Below are positions 46,178 through 55,318 of a stretch of 64,000 bases of DNA, one piece after another (position 1 is the stretch's first letter; each line of letters starts with the position of its first letter). The translations under genes were made by a program, and so were the position numbers. The stretch is from the NCBI RefSeq assembly GCF_005116735.1, contig NZ_SWDB01000031.1, forward strand, positions 1 through 64,000, given 5' to 3'. Below the pieces are notes generated by a model that saw nothing but the letters and a program-made list of their open reading frames with translations, had not been told where the DNA came from and did not search any database. The stretch is from Thalassotalea mangrovi (GTDB taxonomy: Bacteria; Pseudomonadota; Gammaproteobacteria; Enterobacterales; Alteromonadaceae).

Positions 46178-46442
46178 ATACCAATCCCATTAAGTTTGTG
46201 CACAACTCAGAGTTAGGGTCGAGGTTCATTTACAACATAGATTTTATTGATATAGTCATTCTATATTAATGAAATATAGGGCATTAAATGGGCCTCTCAC
46301 TAACTCCCTACGGGTGAGTTTTAAAGGCGTTTATCCTGCGTTACTGATTTTGACAATGGAGTGACCATTCTCTGCAATCAAAGCCTTGTCTAAATGCCTT
46401 TAAATTCTCACTGAGTGAGCAATAATTTAATGGGATTGGTAT
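46178..46442. mobile_element. 265 bp MITE-like element, copy 2
   Basis: Same length and order as copy 1 (29959-30223), with scattered substitutions. Terminal repeats ATACCAATCCCATTAA and TTAATGGGATTGGTAT are perfect. Where copy 1 has AATCAC/GTGATT, this copy has AATCCC/GGGATT: both ends changed together. Inside, AAGGCGTTTA pairs with TAAATGCCTT, one G-C becoming G-T. It has no coding capacity. It fills the gap 46098-46522 between the RHH gene and rsuA. Confidence 0.9.
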
Positions 46443-46522
46443 AAAGCACCTATTTGTACTGACTATTCCCCTGAATAGGTCAGCATTGTCGTTTTCACCT
46501 TGTTACCTGATGCCACTGATTT

Positions 46523-47224
46523 ATGCGCCTTGATAAATTTATTTGCCGTTGCAGCGAACTATCTCGCTCGGAAGCCAAAAAACTGTTGAAGCTCGGCGAA
46601 GTCCGAGTTGCCGGGACGGTTGTTAAAGACCCTGGGTTCCAGGTTTATCCAGAGTCCGACGTGACCTTATTTGATAATCCCCTGCGGTTTGAGCAGGCCC
46701 GCTACTATATGCTTCACAAGCCTCAGGACTGTATCTGCTCCAACATTGATGAACTGTATCCATCGGTGCTGCATTTCCTTGATGTCGACCGGGCATTTGA
46801 TTTACACATTGCCGGTCGCCTTGATGCCGATACTACCGGGTTGGTATTGATAACCGACGATGGTCACTGGTCTCATCACATCACTTCGCCAAAAAAAGAC
46901 TGTAATAAGCGCTACCGGGTCGTCACCTCAAAGGATATTCCAGAATCTGCCGTACAGGCATTTGCCGACGGCGTGCAATTGCAAAATGAAGCCAAACTCA
47001 CCAAGCCAGCCAACCTGGAAATATTGACACCGCGGGAAGCTTTGTTAACCATCAGCGAAGGCAAGTACCACCAGGTGAAACGCATGTTCGCGGCCATTGG
47101 TAATCGCGTTGTCGGATTACACCGCGAACAAGTCGGTGATATCGAATTGGATCCGGATCTTGAGCCTGGGCAGTGGCGGCCATTGACGGATGCCGAAGTT
47201 GCATCGGTTACTCACAAGGCGTAA
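46523..47224 (+). CDS. rsuA: 16S rRNA pseudouridine-516 synthase RsuA
   Basis: 233 residues. S4 domain at the N terminus (MRLDKFICRCSELSRSEAKKLL), catalytic Asp101 in GRLDADTTGLVLITDDG, then KYHQVKRMFAAIGNRVVGLHR. Modifies U516 of 16S rRNA during assembly. Its end overlaps the convergent TonB receptor gene by 13 bp. Confidence 0.93.
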   Translation: MRLDKFICRCSELSRSEAKKLLKLGEVRVAGTVVKDPGFQVYPESDVTLFDNPLRFEQARYYMLHKPQDCICSNIDELYPSVLHFLDVDRAFDLHIAGRLDADTTGLVLITDDGHWSHHITSPKKDCNKRYRVVTSKDIPESAVQAFADGVQLQNEAKLTKPANLEILTPREALLTISEGKYHQVKRMFAAIGNRVVGLHREQVGDIELDPDLEPGQWRPLTDAEVASVTHKA

Positions 47225-49338
47225 GTCAAATTGATAAAGAACCGTCGATCCCTGCCGGGGAAATATCTTTCTTCAGTAAATGCCGTGTAATCGGCTCGCT
47301 CAGCATAAGCTTTATTTGCCAGGTTCAGTGCTTTTAAGTCAATTCGCCAGTTATCATTGAGCTGGTATTGGTAATAGGCGTCATAAAGCACATGGCCATA
47401 ATATTTATGCTGATTTTCAATGTCGGTGTAATAATGGCCCATGTGGCTGATTGCCAGCGATAGTCGATGGCTTGCAAATGGCTCATAGTCAAGGCGCCAC
47501 CTACCGAACATGCGAGGCGCGGTATCGACAATATTCCCTTTGATTTGGGTGTCTAAACCGACCGGGTTATTGGCATAAGTGTGCTTGGCAAAGTTATACT
47601 CGATCTGGCTTTGCAAGGAATCCGTCAGGCGGTACAACCAGCTGATTTCAATACCGCTGTGGTCGGTTTTCGCGCCGTTGCGGGTGTACTGCTCACTATC
47701 GCGGAAAATCACATTCTGTTTCTGATAGTGATAGCCTGACAGGTTAAACTGATGGTCTTGCCAGTCACCGCGCCAGGTTAGCTCAATCCCCTGTATTCTT
47801 TCTGAATCCAGATCTGAAACCAGTTGTTCACCTTGCAATCGGTATAGTTCTGCAATCTGCGGTGGCCGGAAACCTTTCGACACAGTGAACAGCCACTGCT
47901 GTTGCTTATTAATGTCATAGATAACCCCCAGGTTGGCGGATAAATCCGTAAAGGTGTTAATGGCGTCTTCCGGCCTGGTATAACGACATCCGCCAAAGCC
48001 ACAGGTATTCCCTTGTTCATCGACCCGACCACTGTTCATACGATTATCGTAATCATAACGAGAATATTCCGCCCTGACTCCGGCATTAAGTTGCCAAAGT
48101 GAATTCAGTTGCTTGTGCATTTGCACATATGCGCCACTGTTAACAGTCGTAACCTGAAAGTCATATTGTTTACCTTCCGGTATTGTAGCCATCAAAAATG
48201 CCGAACCCTGAGTTGGCGCAAACTGCTCTTGCACAAGTTCAATATCCGCCAAATCCGCATCAAATCCAAAGCTTAACGTCCCCCACAGATCCGATTGCCA
48301 CTGATTTTTCCACAGCGCGCCAATACTACGGTGCTCATTGGTCTCCAGTGGTTTGCCTGGTAAGAAGTGTAACAGGAACTCCATCTCAGAATACCTGGCA
48401 TAGGGCGTCAGTTGGCCAAAGGTTGCATTCTCGCCGAGCTGATATTGCTGGCTTAACCGCAGAGCCCTGAGATTCCGATACGCTTCTGGGTTCGGGTTAC
48501 TTCGTGCCAGTACACTGTCCTGGTAACTGTTAAGTCCGGTGATATATCCGGCGGTATTCTGATTGAGATTAACCGCCGTTAATAGGGTGTTTTGCAGGGA
48601 TTCGCCTGTATCACCAGAGTAGGCCAGGCTAAATTTTTGCCAGTCGGCCTGAGAGTCATCACTATAACCATCTTCATGAAAAATCGTCGTAGTGGTCGCC
48701 CAGTTTTTACCGGCTGTCTTTAATCCCAAACGTCCGTAGCCATATTCGCCTGCCTGTAAGGAAAGTTCAGGGTTCTGGTTAATACTGGCGGGATTAATAA
48801 CATTAATGGCACCATGCACGGCGTTACTGCCGTAGAATCCGTTACCCGGGCCCTTTTGCACTTCAATTAATTGCGCCTGTTCATGATGAGACTCTATCAG
48901 GCCATTAACATTACAAAAGCTTGCCGGACGAATCGGCACATTATTTTCCAGCAGCAAAATTGCACCGCATGCGCCGCTTCCGGTTAATATAGGAGAGCGG
49001 ATAGAAGACAGGTATTCCTGACCACTGCCACGGTTAATGTTTACGCCTGCAATGCCGTTAAGTACCTGTTGGATATGAGCAATATTCTCCCGTGCAAGGG
49101 TGTCGGTATCAATTCTGCCGATATTGATTTGCGAATTTCTGGTTTTGGTTGCCTGGCGTTGTGGGGTGATCAGAATGGTTTCGAGAATATCCTTTTCCGA
49201 TGCTGCTGATTGCGGTTTATCGGCATGGATAGTGGGTACCGATGCCCCTTGCTCGGACGCAGAAATCGGGGGGCTGGCAATAAGTAGCAACGATGGCAAC
49301 AATGCCCGACTGGCTTTTAACATAGTTGTTTTTTTCAT
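47212..49338 (-). CDS. TonB-dependent outer-membrane receptor
   Basis: 708 residues. Signal peptide 1-28 (LLPSLLLIASPPISA), a TonB-box-like ETILITPQ near 50, plug domain (about 60-190: LNGIAGVNINRGSGQEY, VQKGPGNGFYGSNAVHGAINV), then a 22-strand barrel with typical GFRPPQIAELYR and a C-terminal strand ending RRFFINLTYAL (no terminal Phe). The gene upstream is a cobalamin adenosyltransferase and DUF1244, so B12 uptake is possible. The barrel is longer than BtuB and no cobalamin riboswitch is evident, so the ligand stays open. Two overlapping hairpins lie just before the start and there is no clear Shine-Dalgarno. Confidence 0.88.
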   Translation of the reverse strand: MKKTTMLKASRALLPSLLLIASPPISASEQGASVPTIHADKPQSAASEKDILETILITPQRQATKTRNSQINIGRIDTDTLARENIAHIQQVLNGIAGVNINRGSGQEYLSSIRSPILTGSGACGAILLLENNVPIRPASFCNVNGLIESHHEQAQLIEVQKGPGNGFYGSNAVHGAINVINPASINQNPELSLQAGEYGYGRLGLKTAGKNWATTTTIFHEDGYSDDSQADWQKFSLAYSGDTGESLQNTLLTAVNLNQNTAGYITGLNSYQDSVLARSNPNPEAYRNLRALRLSQQYQLGENATFGQLTPYARYSEMEFLLHFLPGKPLETNEHRSIGALWKNQWQSDLWGTLSFGFDADLADIELVQEQFAPTQGSAFLMATIPEGKQYDFQVTTVNSGAYVQMHKQLNSLWQLNAGVRAEYSRYDYDNRMNSGRVDEQGNTCGFGGCRYTRPEDAINTFTDLSANLGVIYDINKQQQWLFTVSKGFRPPQIAELYRLQGEQLVSDLDSERIQGIELTWRGDWQDHQFNLSGYHYQKQNVIFRDSEQYTRNGAKTDHSGIEISWLYRLTDSLQSQIEYNFAKHTYANNPVGLDTQIKGNIVDTAPRMFGRWRLDYEPFASHRLSLAISHMGHYYTDIENQHKYYGHVLYDAYYQYQLNDNWRIDLKALNLANKAYAERADYTAFTEERYFPGRDRRFFINLTYAL

Positions 49339-49365
49339 GGAGCTAGCGCTCGGTTTCGAGCAGTG

Positions 49366-49398
49366 CCCCGGCGTTGATTAACGACAGTCAGGCCGGGG
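49366..49398 (-). other. GC-rich hairpin before the TonB receptor
   Basis: CCCCGGC / GCCGGGG with a 19 nt loop between the DUF1244 and receptor genes. Further towards the receptor, GCTCG-GTTT-CGAGC (49348-49361) forms another stem. No T run. They could be a processing or attenuation structure of the operon; too short for a cobalamin riboswitch. Confidence 0.45.
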
Positions 49399-49415
49399 AT
49401 AAGGTTTCATCGCGG

Positions 49416-49706
49416 TTATTTTTGTTTCGGAGACGCGGCGAACTTAGCTTTTTGTTCTTCTGTGGCCGGTAACTGATATTTTTCTTTCCACTCGTCGTAG
49501 GGCATGCCGTACACGGTCTCGCGAGCTTCATCAAGTTCCATATCTACGCCCAGTTGTTCGGCTTCTGCCACCATCCATTTAGAAAAACAGTTGCGGCAAA
49601 ATCCGGCCAGATTCATTAAATCAATGTTCTGTACATCCTTGCGATTATCCAAATGGGCAAGTAAACGGCGAAAAACGGCGGCTTGGATCTCAGTGGATTT
49701 ATCCAT
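49416..49706 (-). CDS. DUF1244 protein
   Basis: 96 residues matching DUF1244: VFRRLLAHLDNRKDVQNIDLMNLAGFCRNCFSKWM, ARETVYGMPYDEWKEKYQ. A small cytoplasmic helical protein with two Cys in a CRNC pair; function unknown. It starts 3 bp after the adenosyltransferase stop, so it is in the same transcript. Confidence 0.92.
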   Translation of the reverse strand: MDKSTEIQAAVFRRLLAHLDNRKDVQNIDLMNLAGFCRNCFSKWMVAEAEQLGVDMELDEARETVYGMPYDEWKEKYQLPATEEQKAKFAASPKQK

Positions 49707-49709
49707 GGT

Positions 49710-50264
49710 TTAGTCCTGTGTTGAAGTCGTTGTTGGTTTCAAGGGCGTATCTGAAACTCCCTGGCGTTGATTGATGCGTCTTGCCAATACCAGAAAATAA
49801 TCAGACAAGCGATTTAAATAGGCGATGATCAGCGGCGACGCCAGGCCTTGTTTATTGAGGCGCACGGCAATACGTTCGGCACGTCGACAGATGCTGCGAC
49901 AGATATAGGCAAGCGCGGCATTGGTGTCACCACCAGGTAAAATGGCACTGTTTTGATTTGGCAATAACGCCAGTTTAGCATCAATCCAGTTTTCTAACTG
50001 TTGAATTTGCGTATGCTCAACCGGACAGGCATTGCTATCACTGAGGCTTAAGGCATACAGCTGACGCTGAATTTCGGCAACTTCACCAAGTGCCGGTGAA
50101 TCCAGGGTCAGTTTCGACTTCAGTAACCCAAGGTTAGCGTTTAGCTCTTCAGCGGTACCATAGAACTCGATGACAAGGTCATCTTTGCTAACTTGTGTGT
50201 GTGGATCCGCTGGTAAACAGGTGCTGCCCTTATCACCTTGCCGTGAGTACAACGAATGACTCAT
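49710..50264 (-). CDS. ATP:cob(I)alamin adenosyltransferase, PduO type
   Basis: 184 residues. PduO-type signature: YSRQGDKGST at the N terminus, FYGTAEELNANLGLL, ILPGGDTNAALAYICRSICRRAER (ATP/cobalamin site Arg) and LNRLSDYFLVLARRIN. It makes adenosylcobalamin from ATP and cob(I)alamin. First gene of a probable operon with DUF1244 and a TonB receptor. Confidence 0.92.
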   Translation of the reverse strand: MSHSLYSRQGDKGSTCLPADPHTQVSKDDLVIEFYGTAEELNANLGLLKSKLTLDSPALGEVAEIQRQLYALSLSDSNACPVEHTQIQQLENWIDAKLALLPNQNSAILPGGDTNAALAYICRSICRRAERIAVRLNKQGLASPLIIAYLNRLSDYFLVLARRINQRQGVSDTPLKPTTTSTQD

Positions 50265-50321
50265 TATTTTCTAACTCCCCAATATTTGCGGCATCAGCCT
50301 CTTTGCGGGCTGTTATGCCAA

Positions 50322-51560
50322 TTATTCACCGGTTAAGTCATAATCGACTTGTTCAGAATCTTCTTTTTCAAAGCGACGGATTTGCACGACCATTCCCATA
50401 AAAGGGTGGTCAAAATAATGCAATTCTCCAGAAATCACCCGGCGATTTTGTTTAAACGGAATCGATGTCACGATGTTATCGATTGCCGCGGTATTATTTT
50501 TTTGAGCGGCCTTGATAATGTCTTCGGTCAGAGGTCGGTAGACATTAAAGTCGCCGTTAATAAACAGGTAGTGATCGAGATGCACTTTAAAAAAGCCCTC
50601 GATGAACCAGTCCTGCGCCGGTCGCTCAACGATTTGTGCCAGCTTCTGGGCTTTTTGTTGCTTTTCGATGGACTGTTGTTGCTGCTTTAACGTTGCCAGA
50701 ATTGGTTCAACATCAATATTGTCATCGGCAGATTGCAATAAGGTAATAATACGCTGCAGGTTTGCCTGAATTTGCTCCTCATTAGCCAGCGAGGTGTTCA
50801 CCTGCTGAACTTTTTGCTCCAGCATTAATGCATTTATCGCCTGTGCCTGGGCGGCGTATTGATAATTGATATTGTCGCCGGCCATCAGCTTGACGGGCAG
50901 AGCCTGATCTTTTCCTAACACCGGTTGGCGCCAGCCTATGTGCATTAGCGGGCGAAAATGCTTAGAGCGAGCAAGACTGCGATAGATATGGCCCAGTTGC
51001 AGGGCATCCTGTTGCAGTAAGTATGCCTGCTCTGAATCGCCCTGCGGCCGACCTTCAATAGTGGTAGGTATGTAAGCCAGCCCGGATAAGTCACCTTCGG
51101 TAAGTTGATCAAATAATTCTGGCGCCTGTCTAGGCTTGCAACCTAGTTCAACGTTCAGGGATTTTATTTCTGCATCTTTTAAGGTTGCGCCATTGCTGGC
51201 CTCTAGCAGATAAGCTTTGTCACTGGCGCGGGCTTGATTAGGCTCCTTCGAGGTGCATTCTGGCAAGGCGTGCTGATAATTTTTTAACTCATACAAATAC
51301 GGCTCGATCAGGTCGATTCGCTGACCGTGATACGGTTTTACGATATCCGTGTCAAATTGCTCGTTAGAGGCATACTGGCTCTGCAGTTGCTGGACTAGAA
51401 TTACCTCAATCTCGAACCAACGAGGCTGCTCGCTGTCATCACTCTCGGCAGCTTGAACCGAAGCGACCATGCCGGACGCAGCGGTCAGGCTCAGCAGGGT
51501 TGAGGTAAGCAGTTTTTTTACTAAGCGGGTCATTGTTTTTGGTTTGGTTATTAGCGTCAT
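50322..51560 (-). CDS. csiV: CsiV family envelope protein
   Basis: 412 residues. Signal peptide about 10-37 (KKLLTSTLLSLTAASGMVASVQA), then the family start RWFEIEVILVQQLQ. A coiled, Gln-rich segment (about 265-310, ATLKQQQQSIEKQQKAQKLAQ) precedes the conserved FIEGFFKVHLDHYLFINGDFNV and HPFMGMVVQIRRF end. CsiV was described in Shewanella as a periplasmic peptidoglycan-binding partner needed for stability with D-amino acids and lytic enzymes. It sits 11 bp downstream of mfd as usual in Alteromonadales. Confidence 0.9.
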   Translation of the reverse strand: MTLITKPKTMTRLVKKLLTSTLLSLTAASGMVASVQAAESDDSEQPRWFEIEVILVQQLQSQYASNEQFDTDIVKPYHGQRIDLIEPYLYELKNYQHALPECTSKEPNQARASDKAYLLEASNGATLKDAEIKSLNVELGCKPRQAPELFDQLTEGDLSGLAYIPTTIEGRPQGDSEQAYLLQQDALQLGHIYRSLARSKHFRPLMHIGWRQPVLGKDQALPVKLMAGDNINYQYAAQAQAINALMLEQKVQQVNTSLANEEQIQANLQRIITLLQSADDNIDVEPILATLKQQQQSIEKQQKAQKLAQIVERPAQDWFIEGFFKVHLDHYLFINGDFNVYRPLTEDIIKAAQKNNTAAIDNIVTSIPFKQNRRVISGELHYFDHPFMGMVVQIRRFEKEDSEQVDYDLTGE

Positions 51561-51571
51561 ATATCATCCAA

Positions 51572-54500
51572 TTATGCGGAAAAATCAGCAAGCATTTGCT
51601 GTACCAGCTGTAGTCTGGCTTTATTATCTGCTGTGTCTTTCACAAATTTTAATTTACTGGCACCATCCATTTTAAACACCGTCGGTTGTTTTTGAATCAG
51701 GCCAATAATAACCATTGGATCGATTTGCGTGTGTTCGGCAAATTCCAGTGAACCACCTTTGGGGCCCGCATCGATTCGGGTAATGCCTATAGTTTCTGCT
51801 TTTAAGCGAAGTTTGGCAATATGAAAAATGTTTTTCGCACTTTGCGGTAATAAGCCAAAGCGGTCAATCAGCTCAACCTGAATATCATCAAGCTCCGCCT
51901 CGCTTTTACAGCTGGCGATACGTTTATAAAATGACAGCCGGGTGCTGACATCGAAAATATAATCGTCCGGAAGCAGGGAGGGGAGTTTCAAATCGACCTC
52001 GGTCTGCTGGGCGGTAAGATCTTCAAGGCTGGCCTGTTTGCCATTTTTCAGGGCGTTAATGGCCTGATCTAACATTTCCATGTATAGGCTAAAGCCGACG
52101 CTGGCCATCTGGCCACTTTGATCTTCGCCGAGCAGTTCACCGGCACCGCGAATTTCTAAATCGTGAGTTGCCAATGCGAAACCGGCTCCCAAATCTTCCA
52201 GAGAGGCAATGGCTTCCAGTCGTTTGTGAGCATCCTTGGTCATTCGCTTCGGATGCGGTGTTAACAGGTACGCATAGGCCTGATGGTGCGAACGTCCGAC
52301 CCGCCCGCGCAGTTGATGCAATTGTGCAAGGCCGAGATGATCGGCACGATCCATAATGATGGTATTTGCTGTCGGCACATCAATGCCGGTTTCAATAATC
52401 GTAGTACAGACCAAAACATTAAAACGCTGGTGATAGAAATCACTCATGATCCGTTCCAACTCACGTTCCCGCATTTGTCCATGGGCGGTTACGATTTTCG
52501 CTTCCGGTACCAGCTCCTGAATCTCCTGAGCGGTTTTTTCAATGGTCTGTACATTATTGTGCAGGAAATATACCTGACCACCGCGGAGAACTTCCCGTAA
52601 AATCGACTCACGGATCAGCGCATCATCGCGTTGGCGCACGAAGGTTTTGACCGCCAGCCGTTTGGCCGGAGCGGTGGCAATGATTGATAGATCGCGCATG
52701 CCGCCCATCGCCATGTTTAGGGTTCTTGGGATTGGTGTTGCGGTCAGGGTGAGAATATCAACATTGGCTCGAAGCTTTTTGATTTTCTCTTTTTGCTTCA
52801 CTCCAAAGCGATGTTCTTCATCGACGATCAAAAGGCCCAAATCGTGAAAGCGGATATCATCGGACAGTAATTTATGGGTACCAATCAGAATATCGACCTT
52901 ACCATTGCCGATTTGCTCAATGATTTGCTTTTGTTGTTTCGGGGTTTTAAATCGTGACAGGACTTCAATATTAATTGGCCAGTTGGCAAAGCGGTCGCGG
53001 AAGTTTTCATAATGTTGCTGGGCGAGCAGGGTAGTAGGTACTAACACTACCACTTGTTTATTGTCATTGGCTGCGACGAACGCAGCACGCATTGCCACTT
53101 CTGTCTTACCAAAGCCAACATCACCGCATACCAGGCGATCCATCGGTTTATCATCGAGCATGTCACCGATAACATTATGAATGGCCTGCAACTGGTCTTC
53201 GGTTTCTTCAAAACCAAAACTTTCGCTGAAATTCAGGTAGTCCTGTTTATCACGTTTAAACGCATAGCCACTGGAGCTTTCGCGTTTTGCATAAATATCT
53301 AACAATTCGGCGGCTACATCGCGTACTTTTTCCGCGGCTTTTTTCTTGGCTTTATTCCAGGCGTCAGTACCCAGGCGATGTAATGGCGTGCTTTCGCTAT
53401 CACTACCACTATAACGGGATATCAGGTGTAAAGAAGCGACCGGAACATAAAGTTTGGCATCATTGGCATAGCTGAGCACCAGAAATTCGGTGGCGATACC
53501 GGCGTTTTCTAGCGTTTGTAGCCCCTGGTAACGACCGATACCATGTTCAATATGAACCACCGGCTGGCCAGGCGTTAATTCGGTAAGGTTTTTGAAAATC
53601 GCTTCGCTGTTGGTTTCCTGAGCCTTACTGCGACGCCGCGACTGACGCACCCGGTCGGCAAATAAATCGTCTTCACAAATAATTACCCAGGACTGTTGCG
53701 GATCGTCAATGTTAAAGCCATTGGCCAGGCCATTGACGGTAATGCTTATTGCTACCGGATCGGTGAAAGCATGCTTGAGGCTACTGCGTTTCTGCGGTTT
53801 TATCCGTTCGCGCGCAAGAAGCTCCATCAGCGTCTCCTGACGCCCCGGGCTTTCGGCAATGAATATCACGTTAGCGTTGCGTTTTTCCTGTTCAGCAAGC
53901 AAATCGGTTAATTTCTGCAATGGATGTTTTAGCTGGTGGTTAACCGCAACGTCTTCCAGGGGGGCGAGATTGAAGCGACAATCGGCAGCGCCGCCGGGCT
54001 CAACCGGGCCTTTACAAAGAATCCTCGGATACGCTTTGAATTTGCCGAATAGCTCTTCTACCGGAATAAACAGCTCGTTTGGCGCCAACAATGGGCGCAG
54101 AGGATCGTATCGCCGGTCTTCATAGCGGTACTGGATATCAAGCCAGAACTGTTGCAGGTGCTTTTCTACATCACCATGGATGACGATTTGCAATTTGCCC
54201 GGTAGATAATCAAACAGGGTCTGGGTGTTCTCAAAAAACAGTGGCAGATAATATTCAATACCCGCTGGCATTATGCCCTTACTGACCTGGTGGTAGACCG
54301 AATCTTTTTCGTTACTGGCATTCAGTTTGTCGCGATATTGTTGACGAAACAGGTTAATCGCTTGCTGGTCATTGCCAAATTCGTGGGCCGGCAGCAGTTC
54401 GATTTTATCAAGCTGGTCGCCACTGCGCTGAGTATCAGGGTCAAACAATCGAATGGAATCAATTTCGTCATCAAAAAAATCGAGTCGATACGGTAACTGA

Positions 54501-55054
54501 CTACCCATGGGGTATAAATCAAGGATGGCGCCACGAGCGGAAAACTCGCCATGTTCCATAACCTGGGCTACTGCCCGATAGCCGCATGACTCGAGTTCCT
54601 GGCGCAGTTGATGCTGGTCTTTCTTCTGGTTCTGGGTGATCAGCAGGCTGTTCGCCTCCAGGTATTGGCGCGGTGCCAGGCGGTGGCTTAGGGTATGAGC
54701 GGGAACAATGACAATTCCTTTTGCCATTCTCGGCAATTGATAAAGCGTCGCCAGGCGCTGGGATATAATGTCCTGGTGTGGAGAAAAGCTGTCATAAGGT
54801 AAGGTTTCCCAGTCGGGAAACAAACAGATATCGAGCTGGTCGTCATTTATGGAATTCAGTTCATGCTCGAGCTTAAGGGCCGATGCGGTATCTTCACAGA
54901 CCACTAACAAGATTTGTTCAGCGCTTCGAGCCGCCTGATACAGGGCTAATGAATCACTGCTGCCCGGAAGTTGCTGCCAGACTTTTTTATCGGCGCTGTT
55001 ATTGGTCGATTCCTGTGCCAGAACCGGGCTGAAAATACTGCAGTCTTGGGTCAT
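51572..55054 (-). CDS. mfd: Transcription-repair coupling factor Mfd
   Basis: 1160 residues from MTQDCSIF; AGAAGG lies 4 bp upstream. The frame extends 47 residues further but has weak starts. UvrB-homology modules (1-340: DICLFPDWETLPYDSFSPHQ), RNA polymerase-binding CarD-like domain (about 490-560: PGQPVVHIEHGIGRY), and the RecG-like helicase with Walker A GDVGFGKTEVAMRAAFVA and DEEHRFGVKQKE, then TRCF domain. It removes stalled RNA polymerase and recruits UvrA. Confidence 0.95.
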   Translation of the reverse strand: MTQDCSIFSPVLAQESTNNSADKKVWQQLPGSSDSLALYQAARSAEQILLVVCEDTASALKLEHELNSINDDQLDICLFPDWETLPYDSFSPHQDIISQRLATLYQLPRMAKGIVIVPAHTLSHRLAPRQYLEANSLLITQNQKKDQHQLRQELESCGYRAVAQVMEHGEFSARGAILDLYPMGSQLPYRLDFFDDEIDSIRLFDPDTQRSGDQLDKIELLPAHEFGNDQQAINLFRQQYRDKLNASNEKDSVYHQVSKGIMPAGIEYYLPLFFENTQTLFDYLPGKLQIVIHGDVEKHLQQFWLDIQYRYEDRRYDPLRPLLAPNELFIPVEELFGKFKAYPRILCKGPVEPGGAADCRFNLAPLEDVAVNHQLKHPLQKLTDLLAEQEKRNANVIFIAESPGRQETLMELLARERIKPQKRSSLKHAFTDPVAISITVNGLANGFNIDDPQQSWVIICEDDLFADRVRQSRRRSKAQETNSEAIFKNLTELTPGQPVVHIEHGIGRYQGLQTLENAGIATEFLVLSYANDAKLYVPVASLHLISRYSGSDSESTPLHRLGTDAWNKAKKKAAEKVRDVAAELLDIYAKRESSSGYAFKRDKQDYLNFSESFGFEETEDQLQAIHNVIGDMLDDKPMDRLVCGDVGFGKTEVAMRAAFVAANDNKQVVVLVPTTLLAQQHYENFRDRFANWPINIEVLSRFKTPKQQKQIIEQIGNGKVDILIGTHKLLSDDIRFHDLGLLIVDEEHRFGVKQKEKIKKLRANVDILTLTATPIPRTLNMAMGGMRDLSIIATAPAKRLAVKTFVRQRDDALIRESILREVLRGGQVYFLHNNVQTIEKTAQEIQELVPEAKIVTAHGQMRERELERIMSDFYHQRFNVLVCTTIIETGIDVPTANTIIMDRADHLGLAQLHQLRGRVGRSHHQAYAYLLTPHPKRMTKDAHKRLEAIASLEDLGAGFALATHDLEIRGAGELLGEDQSGQMASVGFSLYMEMLDQAINALKNGKQASLEDLTAQQTEVDLKLPSLLPDDYIFDVSTRLSFYKRIASCKSEAELDDIQVELIDRFGLLPQSAKNIFHIAKLRLKAETIGITRIDAGPKGGSLEFAEHTQIDPMVIIGLIQKQPTVFKMDGASKLKFVKDTADNKARLQLVQQMLADFSA

Positions 55055-55318
55055 GATACCTTCTGTCTGTGTCATCACACGGCACTGTCGCATAGCAAAG
55101 CATGCAACATCGGTGTGGAATAATTGGGACTTGCTGTCTGTTTGGGTATAGATGCCAGCAATTCTATAGCTGCACAGATTGTAATTAGATCTCAAAGGGA
55201 TGCAAGTGCACTGTGGTAAAGGTTATGAGATTAATTGTGACCTTTGTCGGTTTGCGCCTTGTACTTAGGGCGGCGAACTTTTATCATCAGGTCAATTCTC
55301 TTAAATTTATAAAACTAA

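Noticed and set aside
49339-49415. Cobalamin riboswitch before the TonB receptor
   Set aside because: The 77 bp space is too short and shows only two simple hairpins without the conserved B12 box pattern.
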